From Acinetobacter ihumii (GTDB taxonomy: Bacteria; Pseudomonadota; Gammaproteobacteria; Pseudomonadales; Moraxellaceae): 64,000 nucleotides of DNA. The notes beneath the pieces were generated by a model, which saw only the letters and a program-made list of their open reading frames with translations, made no database searches and was not told the DNA's origin. Of this stretch, positions 1-9,348 are shown in pieces (positions within the stretch are counted from its first letter, which is position 1; every line of letters begins with the position of its first letter). The translations under genes were made by a program, and so were the position numbers. The stretch is from contig NZ_LR130760.1 of NCBI RefSeq assembly GCF_900625095.1, positions 1,187,123 through 1,251,122 on the forward strand. Reading direction: 5' to 3'.

Positions 1-1541
1 CCTGATTTTTTAATCGCTGGAATCACGATACCGACTGTATCCTGCACCATAAAACGACAAGCACGTGTTCCTGCATCAACCGCAGTTAAAATGAATAGGG
101 CTTCAAAAAGAATCGCAAAGTGATACCAAAATGCCATCATTGAACGGTTATTAAAAATTTCCGAAATGATATGTGCCATACCAATCGCAAAGGTTGGTGC
201 ACCACCTGTACGTGACAAGATTGTAGTCTCACCCACTTCCTGCGCCAACAAAGTTAGCATTTCAGGCGTCACTACAAAACCGATATTACGTACAGCTTCA
301 GCAGCACTTTCTACCGTTGTACCGAGTACAGCAGCTGGCGCATTAATGGCAAAATACACACCCGGATCAAGCACTGTCGCACAGATCATGGCCATAATCG
401 CCACGAATGATTCCATCAACATGCCACCATAACCGATGACACGAATATCTTTTTCATTATCAATCAGTTTCGGTGTAGTACCACTGGAAACTAATGCATG
501 GAAACCAGAAATTGCACCACAGGCAATGGTAATAAACAGAAACGGAAACATGCTGCCAGCGAATACAGGCCCCGTACCATCGACAAAATGAGTCACTGCT
601 GGCATTTTGAGTTCTGGTAAAGCAACCATAATTCCAATGGCTAAACCTGCAATCACCCCAATTTTAAGGAATGTTGATAAATAGTCACGAGGTGCAAGCA
701 GGAGCCAGACTGGCAAAACAGACGCAATAAAGCCATAAATGATGAGACACCAAGTCAGTTGTGTTCCGGTCAGGGTAAAAAATGGTCCCCAATATGGATC
801 AGCAGCGATATGTCCACCATAGACAATGGCCAGCATCATCAATACGAAACCAATAATTGAAACTTCAGCAATTTTTCCGGGACGTAGATAGCGCATATAT
901 ACGCCCATAAACAATGCAATCGGTATCGTAGCGGCGATACTAAATACACCCCATGGACTATGCGCAAGTGCTTTAACCACCACCAGTGCCAATACTGCCA
1001 AAATAATGATCATGACACCCAATGCACCCAGCATGACCACCACACCGGCAAAGGAACCGAGCTCCTGTTTTGCCATTTCACCCAGTGATTTACCATCACG
1101 GCGTGTTGAGATAAACAAAACTAAAAAGTCCTGAACAGCACCAGCAATTACCACGCCGACCAAGAGCCAAATGGTACCGGGCAAATAACCCATTTGAGCA
1201 GCCAAAATAGGCCCGACCAGCGGTCCTGCTCCAGCAATCGCAGCAAAGTGATGTCCAAATAAAACGTATTTATTGGTTGGTACATAGTCCAGACCATCAG
1301 CCAGACGATGTGCTGGGGTTAATCGTCTGGCGTTGAGTTCGAAAACTCGTGTTGCAATAAATAAACTATAAAACCGATATGCAATGCTATAAACACAGAT
1401 TGCAGCCAAAACCATCCATACTGCATTGACGTGTTCCCCACGACTTACGGCCAATATCCCGAAAGATATTGCACCTACAATCGCGACGAGACTCCAGAGT
1501 AACTTTGAGGGAAGTGTCGATTTCCTTTGAATTGTTTCCAT
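1..1541 (-). CDS. cstA: Carbon starvation protein CstA, 5' part (cut by window edge)
   Basis: Peptide and pyruvate transporter of the CstA family, an integral inner-membrane protein made when easy carbon is scarce. About 513 N-terminal codons are present; family members have roughly 690, so the rest lies beyond the left edge. The frame is a chain of hydrophobic segments with CstA landmarks such as ARRLTPAHRLADGLDYVPTN, then HHFAAIAGAGPLVGPILAA and STRRDGKSLGEMAKQELG. The start is taken as the ATG at 1541 (METIQRKST); an ATG four bases further upstream is in another frame. The gene is transcribed away from efp, and about 100 bases of open DNA separate it from the efp terminator. Sure of the family; substrate is from the family only. 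Confidence 0.93.
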   Translation of the reverse strand, partial: METIQRKSTLPSKLLWSLVAIVGAISFGILAVSRGEHVNAVWMVLAAICVYSIAYRFYSLFIATRVFELNARRLTPAHRLADGLDYVPTNKYVLFGHHFAAIAGAGPLVGPILAAQMGYLPGTIWLLVGVVIAGAVQDFLVLFISTRRDGKSLGEMAKQELGSFAGVVVMLGALGVMIIILAVLALVVVKALAHSPWGVFSIAATIPIALFMGVYMRYLRPGKIAEVSIIGFVLMMLAIVYGGHIAADPYWGPFFTLTGTQLTWCLIIYGFIASVLPVWLLLAPRDYLSTFLKIGVIAGLAIGIMVALPELKMPAVTHFVDGTGPVFAGSMFPFLFITIACGAISGFHALVSSGTTPKLIDNEKDIRVIGYGGMLMESFVAIMAMICATVLDPGVYFAINAPAAVLGTTVESAAEAVRNIGFVVTPEMLTLLAQEVGETTILSRTGGAPTFAIGMAHIISEIFNNRSMMAFWYHFAILFEALFILTAVDAGTRACRFMVQDTVGIVIPAIKKS

Positions 1542-1656
1542 TCATGACCTCATTATTTATGAATAACCGCCCTAAAATATAGATCCATCTATTGTGTGTA
1601 ATTTCCTACGGTGAATTTACTCCTCATCTTGTTATTTTCATCTAATACTTTGGCAT

Positions 1657-1685
1657 AAAAAAAGGGATGATTGTGATCATCCCTT
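1657..1685 (-). terminator. Rho-independent terminator of efp
   Basis: Ten-bp stem AAGGGATGAT/ATCATCCCTT with a TGTG loop. Read on the minus strand it is followed by seven T, 24 bases after the efp stop. Confidence 0.9.
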
Positions 1686-1709
1686 GCATGATAGTCTATT
1701 TTAAAACCA

Positions 1710-2279
1710 TTATGCACGTTCTAAATATTCGCCTGTACGAGTATCTACGCGAACACTTTCTTCTTGTTGAACAAACAATGGAACACGTACAACTGCACCT
1801 GTTTCAAGTTTTGCAGGCTTACCGCCACCACCTGAAGTATCACCACGAACACCCGGATCAGTTTCAACAATTTTTAATACCACAAAGTTTGGTGCGCTGA
1901 CATTTAAAGGAACGCCATTAAACAACATAATGGTACATTTCTCATTTGAGTCATCTTTTAACCATTTGGCTGCATCACCCATTGCCACTTTATCAGCTGC
2001 AATTTGTTCAAAAGATACAGGATCCATGAAGTTCCAAAGCTCACCATCGTTATACAGATAGTCCATTTCGACTTCTACGATGTCAGCTGCTTCTAGTGAA
2101 TCACCAGATTTAAATGTTTTTTCTAAAACTTTACCTGTTTTTAGGTTACGAAGTTTCACACGGTTAAATGCTTGGCCCTTACCCGGCTTAACATACTCGT
2201 TTTCCATGATTGAACATGGGTTACCATCAAGCATGACTTTAAGACCTTGCTTGAATTCATTTGTAGAATAACTAGCCAT
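1710..2279 (-). CDS. efp: Elongation factor P
   Basis: EF-P, 189 residues, the usual length. It binds between the P and E sites of stalled ribosomes and rescues polyproline synthesis. The protein starts [13 protein letters not shown]; the tip of the first domain reads [10 protein letters not shown], which puts the modified lysine at residue 34 as in E. coli. The start is the ATG at 2279, with GGAG ten bases upstream; an in-frame TTG three codons earlier is less likely. The divergent neighbour is epmB, which makes the beta-lysine for this lysine, so enzyme and target sit back to back. epmA, which attaches it, is not in the window. Confidence 0.97.
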   Translation of the reverse strand: MASYSTNEFKQGLKVMLDGNPCSIMENEYVKPGKGQAFNRVKLRNLKTGKVLEKTFKSGDSLEAADIVEVEMDYLYNDGELWNFMDPVSFEQIAADKVAMGDAAKWLKDDSNEKCTIMLFNGVPLNVSAPNFVVLKIVETDPGVRGDTSGGGGKPAKLETGAVVRVPLFVQQEESVRVDTRTGEYLERA

Positions 2280-2315
2280 GACTGGCAAACTCCAAACTTA
2301 CTAACTTAAATGTAT

Positions 2316-2340
2316 TAATGCTAGACTAGCATTATTTTTT
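2316..2340. promoter_or_regulatory. 19-bp perfect palindrome between efp and epmB
   Basis: TAATGCTAG-A-CTAGCATTA lies in the 70-base space between the divergent starts and is followed by six T on the plus strand, ten bases before the epmB ATG. It could be an operator shared by both genes or a small attenuator hairpin in front of epmB. The sequence cannot decide between these. Confidence 0.5.
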
Positions 2341-2349
2341 CCGTGTCGC

Positions 2350-3366
2350 ATGATAAACTATTTGTATCAAGAGCAAAACTGGCAAAAGCAACTCAATGAT
2401 CTCATCACAGATCCTTTAGAGTTATTAAATATTTTGCAACTCTCTCCAGATCAGCTCTTATCTGGGGCAATTCTTGCGTCAAATGAGTTTAAATTGCGGG
2501 TTCCACGTGCTTTTGTTGACAAAATGCAAAAGGGAAATCCGGCTGACCCACTACTCTTACAAATTTTACCTCATCATTTAGAATTAGAAGAATATCCAGA
2601 GTTTGTGACTGATCCGCTTGCAGAAGAAGATGCCAATCAATTACCGGGCGTTTTACATAAGTATCATTCCAGATTTTTACTTACACTTACAGGCGCGTGT
2701 GCGGTTCATTGTCGATATTGTTTCCGTCGACATTTCCCTTATCAGGAAAATTTACCTAAAAATGAAGATTGGTTAAACATTCAAAATTATATTGAGTCAC
2801 ATCCTGCCATCGAGGAAGTCATTTTAAGTGGCGGTGATCCCCTGACCTTGAGCAATCGTAAATTAAAAATCTGGTTAGAACGAATCGAATCTCTTGCTCA
2901 AATTAAAATTTTGAGAATTCATTCACGAGTTCCGATTGTTATCCCCAACCGTGTCGATGATGAGCTGATTTCTTTATTAAAAAACAGTAGGCTACGCATA
3001 GTAGTAGTGGTACACTCAAACCATGCTTTAGAGCTGGATGACTACACCTGTAGTAAGCTGGCAGCATTATCATTTGAACGTATTACTGTGTTAAATCAGG
3101 CAGTTTTACTGAAGGGTGTGAATGATGACGCAGAAACGTTGATCAATTTAAGTCATCGTTTGTTTGAAGCACGAGTATTGCCTTATTACTTACATGTTTT
3201 AGATAAAGTAAAAGGTGCCCAACATTTTGATGTTGAGACATCAAAAGTTGATCATATATATCAGGAAGTCTTAGCGAGTTTATCAGGATATCTGGTGCCT
3301 AAGCTGGTTAGGGAAATCGCGGGCGAGAAAAATAAAACACCACTGTTTGGGGTTTCAACATTTTGA
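2350..3366 (+). CDS. epmB: EF-P lysine 2,3-aminomutase EpmB
   Basis: Radical-SAM, PLP-dependent enzyme that converts (S)-alpha-lysine to (R)-beta-lysine for modification of EF-P Lys34. It has 338 residues, close to E. coli EpmB. The cluster-binding motif CxxxCxxC is at Cys117, Cys121 and Cys124 (GACAVHCRYCFRRHF), followed by the SAM-binding EVILSGGDPL segment. The divergent efp gene supports EpmB rather than a catabolic lysine aminomutase. No clear Shine-Dalgarno sequence is visible before the ATG; the 19-bp palindrome lies just upstream. The next gene starts 15 bases after the stop, so the three plus-strand genes 2350-7259 probably form one transcript. Confidence 0.95.
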   Translation: MINYLYQEQNWQKQLNDLITDPLELLNILQLSPDQLLSGAILASNEFKLRVPRAFVDKMQKGNPADPLLLQILPHHLELEEYPEFVTDPLAEEDANQLPGVLHKYHSRFLLTLTGACAVHCRYCFRRHFPYQENLPKNEDWLNIQNYIESHPAIEEVILSGGDPLTLSNRKLKIWLERIESLAQIKILRIHSRVPIVIPNRVDDELISLLKNSRLRIVVVVHSNHALELDDYTCSKLAALSFERITVLNQAVLLKGVNDDAETLINLSHRLFEARVLPYYLHVLDKVKGAQHFDVETSKVDHIYQEVLASLSGYLVPKLVREIAGEKNKTPLFGVSTF

Positions 3367-3381
3367 GTTGAATAATAAGCC

Positions 3382-5130
3382 ATGATGAATCAAACATTTA
3401 CGGATATTTTCGAAGCTTCCACTATTTTAAGTCGAGATGCGTTAAGCTTTAGTGATGCCAATGTTAAAGATATTTCTGAATGGGTGTCTTCATTATCCAT
3501 TATGCAACTGGGGGATACATCCAAAGCATTATTCTCGGCACTCATCGAATTATCTGAATTAAAATGTTCTGAAACCTTGCGCTTTGATTTATTACAAACC
3601 ATGCATCCAATGCTGGAGAACGTTTTAGGAAGTTTTGAAAAGCATTTTGTGAATCAAGGTTTAATTACGACTGACCGTAATGAACATATTATTGAGCTAG
3701 CGATTCTACTGCGTAAACATTTTGCTGGTATATACATTGATATCGTTCGACGTAGTACCGAACAACTCGAACAAAATAAATTTTCTATTTTTGCGCTACA
3801 TAAAAAAAAGAATTTACAAACTGCACGTATCCTTGCAATTTTTTATGCGCTAGAGCAACTAACCGAATTGTTATACCAAGAACATTTACTCTATAGCGAA
3901 CCTATGATTGGGCAATGGTTTATTGCACATTATCTGTATGAAATCGCCTTAAAATCCAACATTCATTTTACCAATATTAATCAGCTACAAGGCACTCAAA
4001 ACCAGTTAAATAATATTACCCAAGCGTATGCTCGCTTAATTTTGCTGGATATTTTAAATACGAATCAGATTCGTCAGACAGAAATTCAGGCACTGTATCA
4101 ATGCAGTTATGATTGGGCAAAATTATTACAGATTTTTCCCAAAGAAACTTCACTTTCAAAATATATCATCGACACACAAAAGGATCAGCCACCTGTTTAT
4201 AATAAACAACAAAATGAGGGTTACTCTCCTTCAATCTATGTCGTTATTCAAAGCTTACTCGATCATATTACTTCTACGTTGCATCGTAGCAATGATTATC
4301 TTTCGCAAACTGAAAAAATTTATTTAAGCCCTGCCCTAAAATTTCATGTTCAAAATATTTTAGGTACTGTGGCAGAACGTCAGCACGAACGTTATGAATA
4401 TTCAGCACAACTACAAATTTGTTTTAGTTTACTCACTGCACATTTTTATTTATCCAAAGCCAAAAATTTTAGTGAAACGCTACAGCTCGATAACCACTAT
4501 GCTTTACAAAACAGTTCAAGAGTAGCCTCTGGTTTAACTCAACAAGAAACATCAAGTTTGCCTAATAATCAGCGTTTAAACCGTGAAGCTAAACTCATCT
4601 ATCAAACTGAAGTTTTAGATATAAGTGTCAATGGTTATCGCATCAAATGGACTGAAGAAGCACCCAAAAATTTAAGAACGGGTGAGTTCATTTTAGTGAA
4701 AGAAAATACGCATAACCAGTGGCGTGGTGGTGTAATTCGCTGGATTAAACAGTCCAGTGAAAAAAGTCTGGAAATTGGTCTGGAAATTTTGGCGCAAGAA
4801 ATTTTCCCATGCGCTGTACGGGTACAAGCAGATCAACATAGTCATAATTATCACCCTGCCCTGTTAATGCAAAGTCAAAATCTGGATCAAGTCAAAAACA
4901 GTCTAATTTTACCGGGTTCGCAGATTTTTAGAGAACAACAAGGTGTTCATCTTAGACTGGATAAAGAGGAATTTAAGCTGTATTTACTCAAAGCCCAGCT
5001 GATTACTCAAAGTTTTATACAGTTTGATTTCGAGTTCTTAGATGATCGGCAACAAAATATTCTGAAAAACTTTATGTTTAAGCAGACAAAAGATTTAAAT
5101 AACCAAGATGTATGGGAAGCTTTAAAATGA
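3382..5130 (+). CDS. PilZ-like domain protein upstream of a FimX-like gene
   Basis: 582 residues with no signal peptide or membrane segment. The first ~390 residues are helical and I do not recognise them. Residues ~395-480 look like a PilZ domain: RLNRE, then DISVNGYRIKW, which fits the PilZ D/NxSxxG motif, then a beta-rich stretch including WRGGVIRWIK. The upstream arginine motif is RxxR rather than the usual RxxxR, so c-di-GMP binding is uncertain. Its stop overlaps the start of the next gene (ATGA at 5127-5130), implying translational coupling with the FimX-like protein. A joint role in c-di-GMP control of type IV pili or surface behaviour is inference from that partner. Confidence 0.8.
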   Translation: MMNQTFTDIFEASTILSRDALSFSDANVKDISEWVSSLSIMQLGDTSKALFSALIELSELKCSETLRFDLLQTMHPMLENVLGSFEKHFVNQGLITTDRNEHIIELAILLRKHFAGIYIDIVRRSTEQLEQNKFSIFALHKKKNLQTARILAIFYALEQLTELLYQEHLLYSEPMIGQWFIAHYLYEIALKSNIHFTNINQLQGTQNQLNNITQAYARLILLDILNTNQIRQTEIQALYQCSYDWAKLLQIFPKETSLSKYIIDTQKDQPPVYNKQQNEGYSPSIYVVIQSLLDHITSTLHRSNDYLSQTEKIYLSPALKFHVQNILGTVAERQHERYEYSAQLQICFSLLTAHFYLSKAKNFSETLQLDNHYALQNSSRVASGLTQQETSSLPNNQRLNREAKLIYQTEVLDISVNGYRIKWTEEAPKNLRTGEFILVKENTHNQWRGGVIRWIKQSSEKSLEIGLEILAQEIFPCAVRVQADQHSHNYHPALLMQSQNLDQVKNSLILPGSQIFREQQGVHLRLDKEEFKLYLLKAQLITQSFIQFDFEFLDDRQQNILKNFMFKQTKDLNNQDVWEALK

Positions 5131-7259
5131 GAAACTCGTTACTTTCTAAAAAGTTAAAATTAACGAAGACGCGCTTACTCATTATTGATGATAATCAGCT
5201 TCGTTATAATCAAATCATTGAAATTTTTACCTCTAAAAATCATCAGGTTCAAGCAACCTTACTTGATGATCTAAAAAGTTTTGAGAAACAATTAAATACA
5301 GGTTGGGATATCGTTATTTTTGGTCGTGCTTATGACTTAAAGTTTGAACAAGTGATTTCACTTATTCAGGCATCTTCACAACCTCAATTACCTGTTTTAC
5401 TTCTAACGCCTGAAAACTATCATTTATCTGAATATACCAGTTATATTCATAAAGGCATTTATGATCTGATTGATCTAAAAAATCCTGAAAATGTCTATAT
5501 TTCGCTCATTAGAACATTGTCCTATAGTCGCTTACAACAAAATGAGCAACGCCTTGCAGACGAACTCGATCATATTCATTTACATGTGCAATCACAGGTA
5601 CAAGAAAGTAATAAAGCTGTTGCGATTATTCAGGAAGGTATTCATATACAAGCCAATCCAGAATATCTTGAACTGTTTAAAATTAACAACGAACAGGATT
5701 TAATTGGTTTACCCATTCTGGATATTTTACAACCCACAGATTTAAATACCTTCAAGCAAAAATTTAAACGTGTTTCTCAACATATTTTTGATCAATCAAA
5801 ATTTGATATTGTCTCTAAAAACACATCCATTGATGTGAAAAATCCGCTTAAAATCGAATTTTTACCTTCCGATCAAGAAGATGCCATACAACTGGTGATC
5901 GATTGCGATGTGTCCACTGTCGCACCGACGTTTTCAGAAACAGGCTTAAAAGCTGTTGAATTAGAAAGACGCTCTTCTTTAAACAATGTATATCATTCAG
6001 TGAGTCGTCAATTGAGCAAACAACCGGCAGAAGCAAATGCCTTAGTTGTGATTAGTTTATCCCATTGTCCAGATGAAGTATTTAAACAACATTTAAGTAC
6101 AATAAAAGATTATTTTTTAAATATTCATGATTTTATTAAAGAACAAGTGAATAGTTCCGTTTATAAATTAAATGCGGCTGTTTATATTTGTCTATTTCAA
6201 GCCGAATCTGAGCAAGTCCTTCAATCACAGTTGATGAGTTTAAAATCTTTAGAAAAGCCACAACTGTTAGGCGTTGGAAAATTGACTTTTTCTTTAAATC
6301 TTCGCTTAGGTTATCTCACGCTGCCAGAGCCATCATTAAAAGATGAAAAAACTTTTGAATCTTTAATGGAACAGGCTTTTAGTCAAAGTTTGCCGACCAT
6401 CATCCAGAATATTTCTCAACAAGATTTAGGTGAACTCAGTAAAACTCAACCTGAAGTAAAACTGGATAAAATTAACTTAGATACCTCGAGTATTCCGAAA
6501 GCTCAACAATCCATTTTGCAGGTTTTGCAGCAAAAATTGGATGTAGGCGATATTCATTTAAAATACCAGCAACTTTATGATAAACAAGACACCAACCTTT
6601 ATATCTATGAAGTGACCAGTGGATTTATTTACGACAATACTTGGCAGAATGTTCATCATCTTCCTGATTTACGAGAAAATGCCGAGCTTTCAATCAAGGT
6701 AGACCGCTGGATCTTGGTGGAAGCATGTAAACAATTACATAATTTCCTTATTCAATATCCAAACGCCAAACTTATTATTAATTTAAATCGTCATGTTTTA
6801 TTAAATGACCAACAACTACCCGATTTAATCTCCAAGCTTCTAACCATTGTAGGTAGTCGAAATAAATCGCCACTTATCCTGCAATTTTCTGAAGAATCAA
6901 TTAGTCTAAATTTAAATGTGGCGCAACAACAAATTGCAAGATTAAAACAGCTTGATGCGGAAATTTCGGTACGCGATTTTGGGCTTTCCATGTATAGCGA
7001 ATCAATTCTAAGTCAGATCGATTTAAACTATATCAGCTTGAATGAAAAGCTCTGTAAGATGTTAAGTTCTGATCGTGAGTTGTCGCAACTTCAAGAAAAG
7101 GTTGAACATTTTCACACAGTCAAACCTGTAGAAATATTAGTCAAAGATTTAAATGATATGACGATGTTTGCAAATGCATGGAACATTGAGGCTCGATATT
7201 TGCAAGGTGATTATTTTCAGAAAAAACTGGATCAATTAACTGATGTGCAAGATCAATAA
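5127..7259 (+). CDS. FimX-like degenerate REC-PAS-GGDEF-EAL protein
   Basis: 710 residues. Order: REC-like domain (~15-130), PAS (~155-235), a GGDEF-like region without a recognisable GGDEF signature (~290-420), and a degenerate EAL (~465-705). REC keeps the acidic pair (IIDDNQ) but has Gly66 where the phosphoacceptor Asp is expected (DIVIFGRAYD). EAL motifs are altered: YEVTSG for EALxR, LQFSEESI for the LEITES-type motif, RDFGLS for DDFGTG. The protein is therefore probably a c-di-GMP sensor or scaffold, not an enzyme, as known for Pseudomonas FimX in twitching motility. The start is the ATG at 5127, with GGAAG seven bases upstream; an in-frame ATG at 5112 overlaps the previous gene more and has no such site. 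Confidence 0.82.
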   Translation: MRNSLLSKKLKLTKTRLLIIDDNQLRYNQIIEIFTSKNHQVQATLLDDLKSFEKQLNTGWDIVIFGRAYDLKFEQVISLIQASSQPQLPVLLLTPENYHLSEYTSYIHKGIYDLIDLKNPENVYISLIRTLSYSRLQQNEQRLADELDHIHLHVQSQVQESNKAVAIIQEGIHIQANPEYLELFKINNEQDLIGLPILDILQPTDLNTFKQKFKRVSQHIFDQSKFDIVSKNTSIDVKNPLKIEFLPSDQEDAIQLVIDCDVSTVAPTFSETGLKAVELERRSSLNNVYHSVSRQLSKQPAEANALVVISLSHCPDEVFKQHLSTIKDYFLNIHDFIKEQVNSSVYKLNAAVYICLFQAESEQVLQSQLMSLKSLEKPQLLGVGKLTFSLNLRLGYLTLPEPSLKDEKTFESLMEQAFSQSLPTIIQNISQQDLGELSKTQPEVKLDKINLDTSSIPKAQQSILQVLQQKLDVGDIHLKYQQLYDKQDTNLYIYEVTSGFIYDNTWQNVHHLPDLRENAELSIKVDRWILVEACKQLHNFLIQYPNAKLIINLNRHVLLNDQQLPDLISKLLTIVGSRNKSPLILQFSEESISLNLNVAQQQIARLKQLDAEISVRDFGLSMYSESILSQIDLNYISLNEKLCKMLSSDRELSQLQEKVEHFHTVKPVEILVKDLNDMTMFANAWNIEARYLQGDYFQKKLDQLTDVQDQ

Positions 7260-7312
7260 GATTTAAACCAGTCGACGGTTTAAACCGTTGAGCTTTTATT
7301 ATTATTTGAAAA

Positions 7313-7350
7313 TACAAAAAAAGAACCGCAGGTGCGGTTCTTTTTTTGTA
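7313..7350. terminator. Bidirectional terminator between the FimX-like gene and carO
   Basis: Perfect 14-bp stem, seven A then GAACCGC, loop AGGT, GCGGTTC then seven T. It works in both directions for the two converging genes. A separate 14-bp palindrome, ACGGTTTAAACCGT, lies at 7275-7288. Confidence 0.93.
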
Positions 7351-7368
7351 TGATTATTAACTGTTAAA

Positions 7369-8121
7369 TTACCAGTAGAAGTTAAGACCCACTTTACCTA
7401 CAGGTAACCATTCATACTTGTTATCATTACGGATTTTATCTTCTTCTCTATCTACTGCTTCTTGAGCACCAGTCGTATTACCTGTTACTGGAGCAAGATT
7501 ATATTGAGTTAATTCAACTTTTGGATTACCCGTATAGTATGCACCTACTTCTGCAAACACACCCCAGTTTTTATTAAATTTCGGTGCAAAACCGAAACCA
7601 ACATAAGGAGAAATGTTGTTTTCATAGCTCATCTTACCACGAACGCCACCTTCTTGACCTGGTACAAGTTGCTGATAATTTTTGTTATCAATCGATAACG
7701 TATCACCATCACCAATACGTTTAGCAAGATCATAATCATTGTCTAAATAAGCTGCACCTGCCGCGACATAGAGACCTTGAGCCCATGGATTGGCACTTGC
7801 ACCCCAAGGACGGATTTCAGCATTCAAATAGATATTGTTGTTGTCCATATCAAGATCGTATTTTGTACCATTTACAGATACATCATCAGTCCAAGAAATG
7901 TCACCACCATTATAACCTAGAGCTAAACCTACATATGGGTTAGCCTGCCATAAGAATGCACCACCATAACCTGTGGTACCGACTTCAGCACGAACACCTA
8001 CTGGTAGAAGTTGTTTTTGATCGAATTGGTAATGATCCTGAACAACAGCATCATCCGCCATTACTGTTCCCGCAACAGCAGCTAAAGCACCAGCAACTGC
8101 AATAAGTTTTAACATTTTCAT
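7369..8121 (-). CDS. carO: Outer membrane protein CarO
   Basis: CarO, 250 residues, an outer-membrane beta-barrel found in Acinetobacter. Loss or variation of CarO is linked to carbapenem resistance, and it has been proposed to pass basic amino acids. Residues 1-22 form a signal peptide ending VMA before DDAVVQDHY. Segments such as RAEVGTTGYGGAFLWQANPY, LGYNGGDISW and NAEIRPWGAS match my memory of A. baumannii CarO closely. The last residue is Trp after an alternating strand (KVGLNFYW), a typical barrel-end signal. GGAGAG seven bases before the ATG at 8121 supports this start. Loops around residues 130-160 and 205-235 look most divergent. It faces dapD across 294 bases. Confidence 0.93.
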   Translation of the reverse strand: MKMLKLIAVAGALAAVAGTVMADDAVVQDHYQFDQKQLLPVGVRAEVGTTGYGGAFLWQANPYVGLALGYNGGDISWTDDVSVNGTKYDLDMDNNNIYLNAEIRPWGASANPWAQGLYVAAGAAYLDNDYDLAKRIGDGDTLSIDNKNYQQLVPGQEGGVRGKMSYENNISPYVGFGFAPKFNKNWGVFAEVGAYYTGNPKVELTQYNLAPVTGNTTGAQEAVDREEDKIRNDNKYEWLPVGKVGLNFYW

Positions 8122-8415
8122 TGATTTCTCTCCTCAAAAAGACTTTCTTTGCATCTAAATAAATTGTTATTGCGTAGGGCTATCTTATGAGAAACATAAA
8201 AAAGGTTTTATAAGAGAATTGATCATTTTCTGTTAACTTTTGATACAAATAAGTTTGGTTATTGTTTTTAAAGACATTTGTTGTAATTGCAATTAACAAT
8301 TATCTGGTTAAAACTTAATCTTTTTATTTCTAAATAATGCAGCCGAAAATTTATTTCACAAGATTATTCATCAGAATTCGTGTAAAATTGTTCAAATTTT
8401 TTTGGAAGGAAGAAC

Positions 8416-9237
8416 ATGTCTCAGCTTTCTACAATCATCGAGCAAGCCTTTGAAGATCGTGCAAATTATAGTGCAGCGGAATGCCCAACTGAAATTCGTG
8501 ATGCCGTAGAACAAGCCATTGCAGGCTTAGACAATGGTACTTTACGTGTTGCTGAAAAAATTGATAGCGCATGGGTTGTGCATCAATGGCTTAAAAAAGC
8601 AGTGCTCTTGTCTTTCAAATTGAACGATAACAAACCGATTGAATCTTGTGACTTACGTTTTTATGACAAAGTTGCAACCAAGCATGCGGATTGGACTGAA
8701 GAACAGTTTAAAGCTGCGGGAGTTCGTGTTGTACCTCCAGCAGTAGCACGTCGTGGTAGTTTTCAGGCAAAAAATGTCGTGCTAATGCCTTCTTATGTCA
8801 ATATTGGTGCATATGTAGATGAAGGCACGATGGTCGATACATGGGCAACGGTTGGTTCATGTGCGCAAATTGGTAAAAATGTTCATTTGTCTGGCGGTGT
8901 AGGTATTGGTGGTGTATTAGAGCCTTTACAAGCAAATCCAACAATTATTGAAGATAACTGCTTTATCGGTGCACGTTCTGAAATCGTGGAAGGCGTGATC
9001 GTTGAAGAAGGTTCTGTCATTTCTATGGGCGTTTATATTGGTCAATCGACTCGTATTTATGACCGTGAAACTGGCGAAATCCACTATGGCCGCGTACCAG
9101 CAGGTTCTGTCGTTGTACCGGGTAACCTACCATCAAAAGATGGTACATATAGCTTATATGCTGCAATTATCGTGAAGAAGGTTGATGCACAAACTCGTGC
9201 AAAAACAAGCTTAAACGATTTGTTACGCGCTGATTAA
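8416..9237 (+). CDS. dapD: Tetrahydrodipicolinate N-succinyltransferase
   Basis: Transfers succinyl from succinyl-CoA to tetrahydrodipicolinate in the succinylase branch of lysine and diaminopimelate synthesis. It has 273 residues, the normal length. An N-terminal helical domain is followed by a left-handed beta-helix of hexapeptide repeats (~105-220: [60 protein letters not shown]). A strong GGAAGGAAG site precedes the ATG. The 294 bases upstream, shared with carO, are AT-rich; I see no certain operator there. The space after the stop holds several small hairpins before queE. Confidence 0.97.
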   Translation: MSQLSTIIEQAFEDRANYSAAECPTEIRDAVEQAIAGLDNGTLRVAEKIDSAWVVHQWLKKAVLLSFKLNDNKPIESCDLRFYDKVATKHADWTEEQFKAAGVRVVPPAVARRGSFQAKNVVLMPSYVNIGAYVDEGTMVDTWATVGSCAQIGKNVHLSGGVGIGGVLEPLQANPTIIEDNCFIGARSEIVEGVIVEEGSVISMGVYIGQSTRIYDRETGEIHYGRVPAGSVVVPGNLPSKDGTYSLYAAIIVKKVDAQTRAKTSLNDLLRAD

Positions 9238-9250
9238 TTCGATTTATTTT

Positions 9251-9320
9251 AAGAACTTAATCGTTCTTTGGAGCTTAAAACGCTCCTCGTCTCTAAGTTC
9301 AAATCTGATCGTAGAGATTT
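9251..9320 (+). other. Three consecutive small hairpins between dapD and queE
   Basis: AAGAAC/GTTCTT (9251-9268), GGAGC/GCTCC (9270-9286) and AAATCT/AGATTT (9301-9320), the last followed by TTTTGTTTTC. The third resembles a weak terminator. I do not recognise a preQ1 riboswitch here. Confidence 0.4.
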
Positions 9321-9348
9321 TTGTTTTCTAAGGTGTGGTATTTCTGCA

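Noticed and set aside
166..432. 88-codon plus-strand frame inside cstA
   Set aside because: It lies within the clear minus-strand cstA frame and has no ribosome site or family-like character.
9268..9348. TTG start for queE 27 codons upstream
   Set aside because: The added residues run through the intergenic hairpins and do not fit QueE N-termini.
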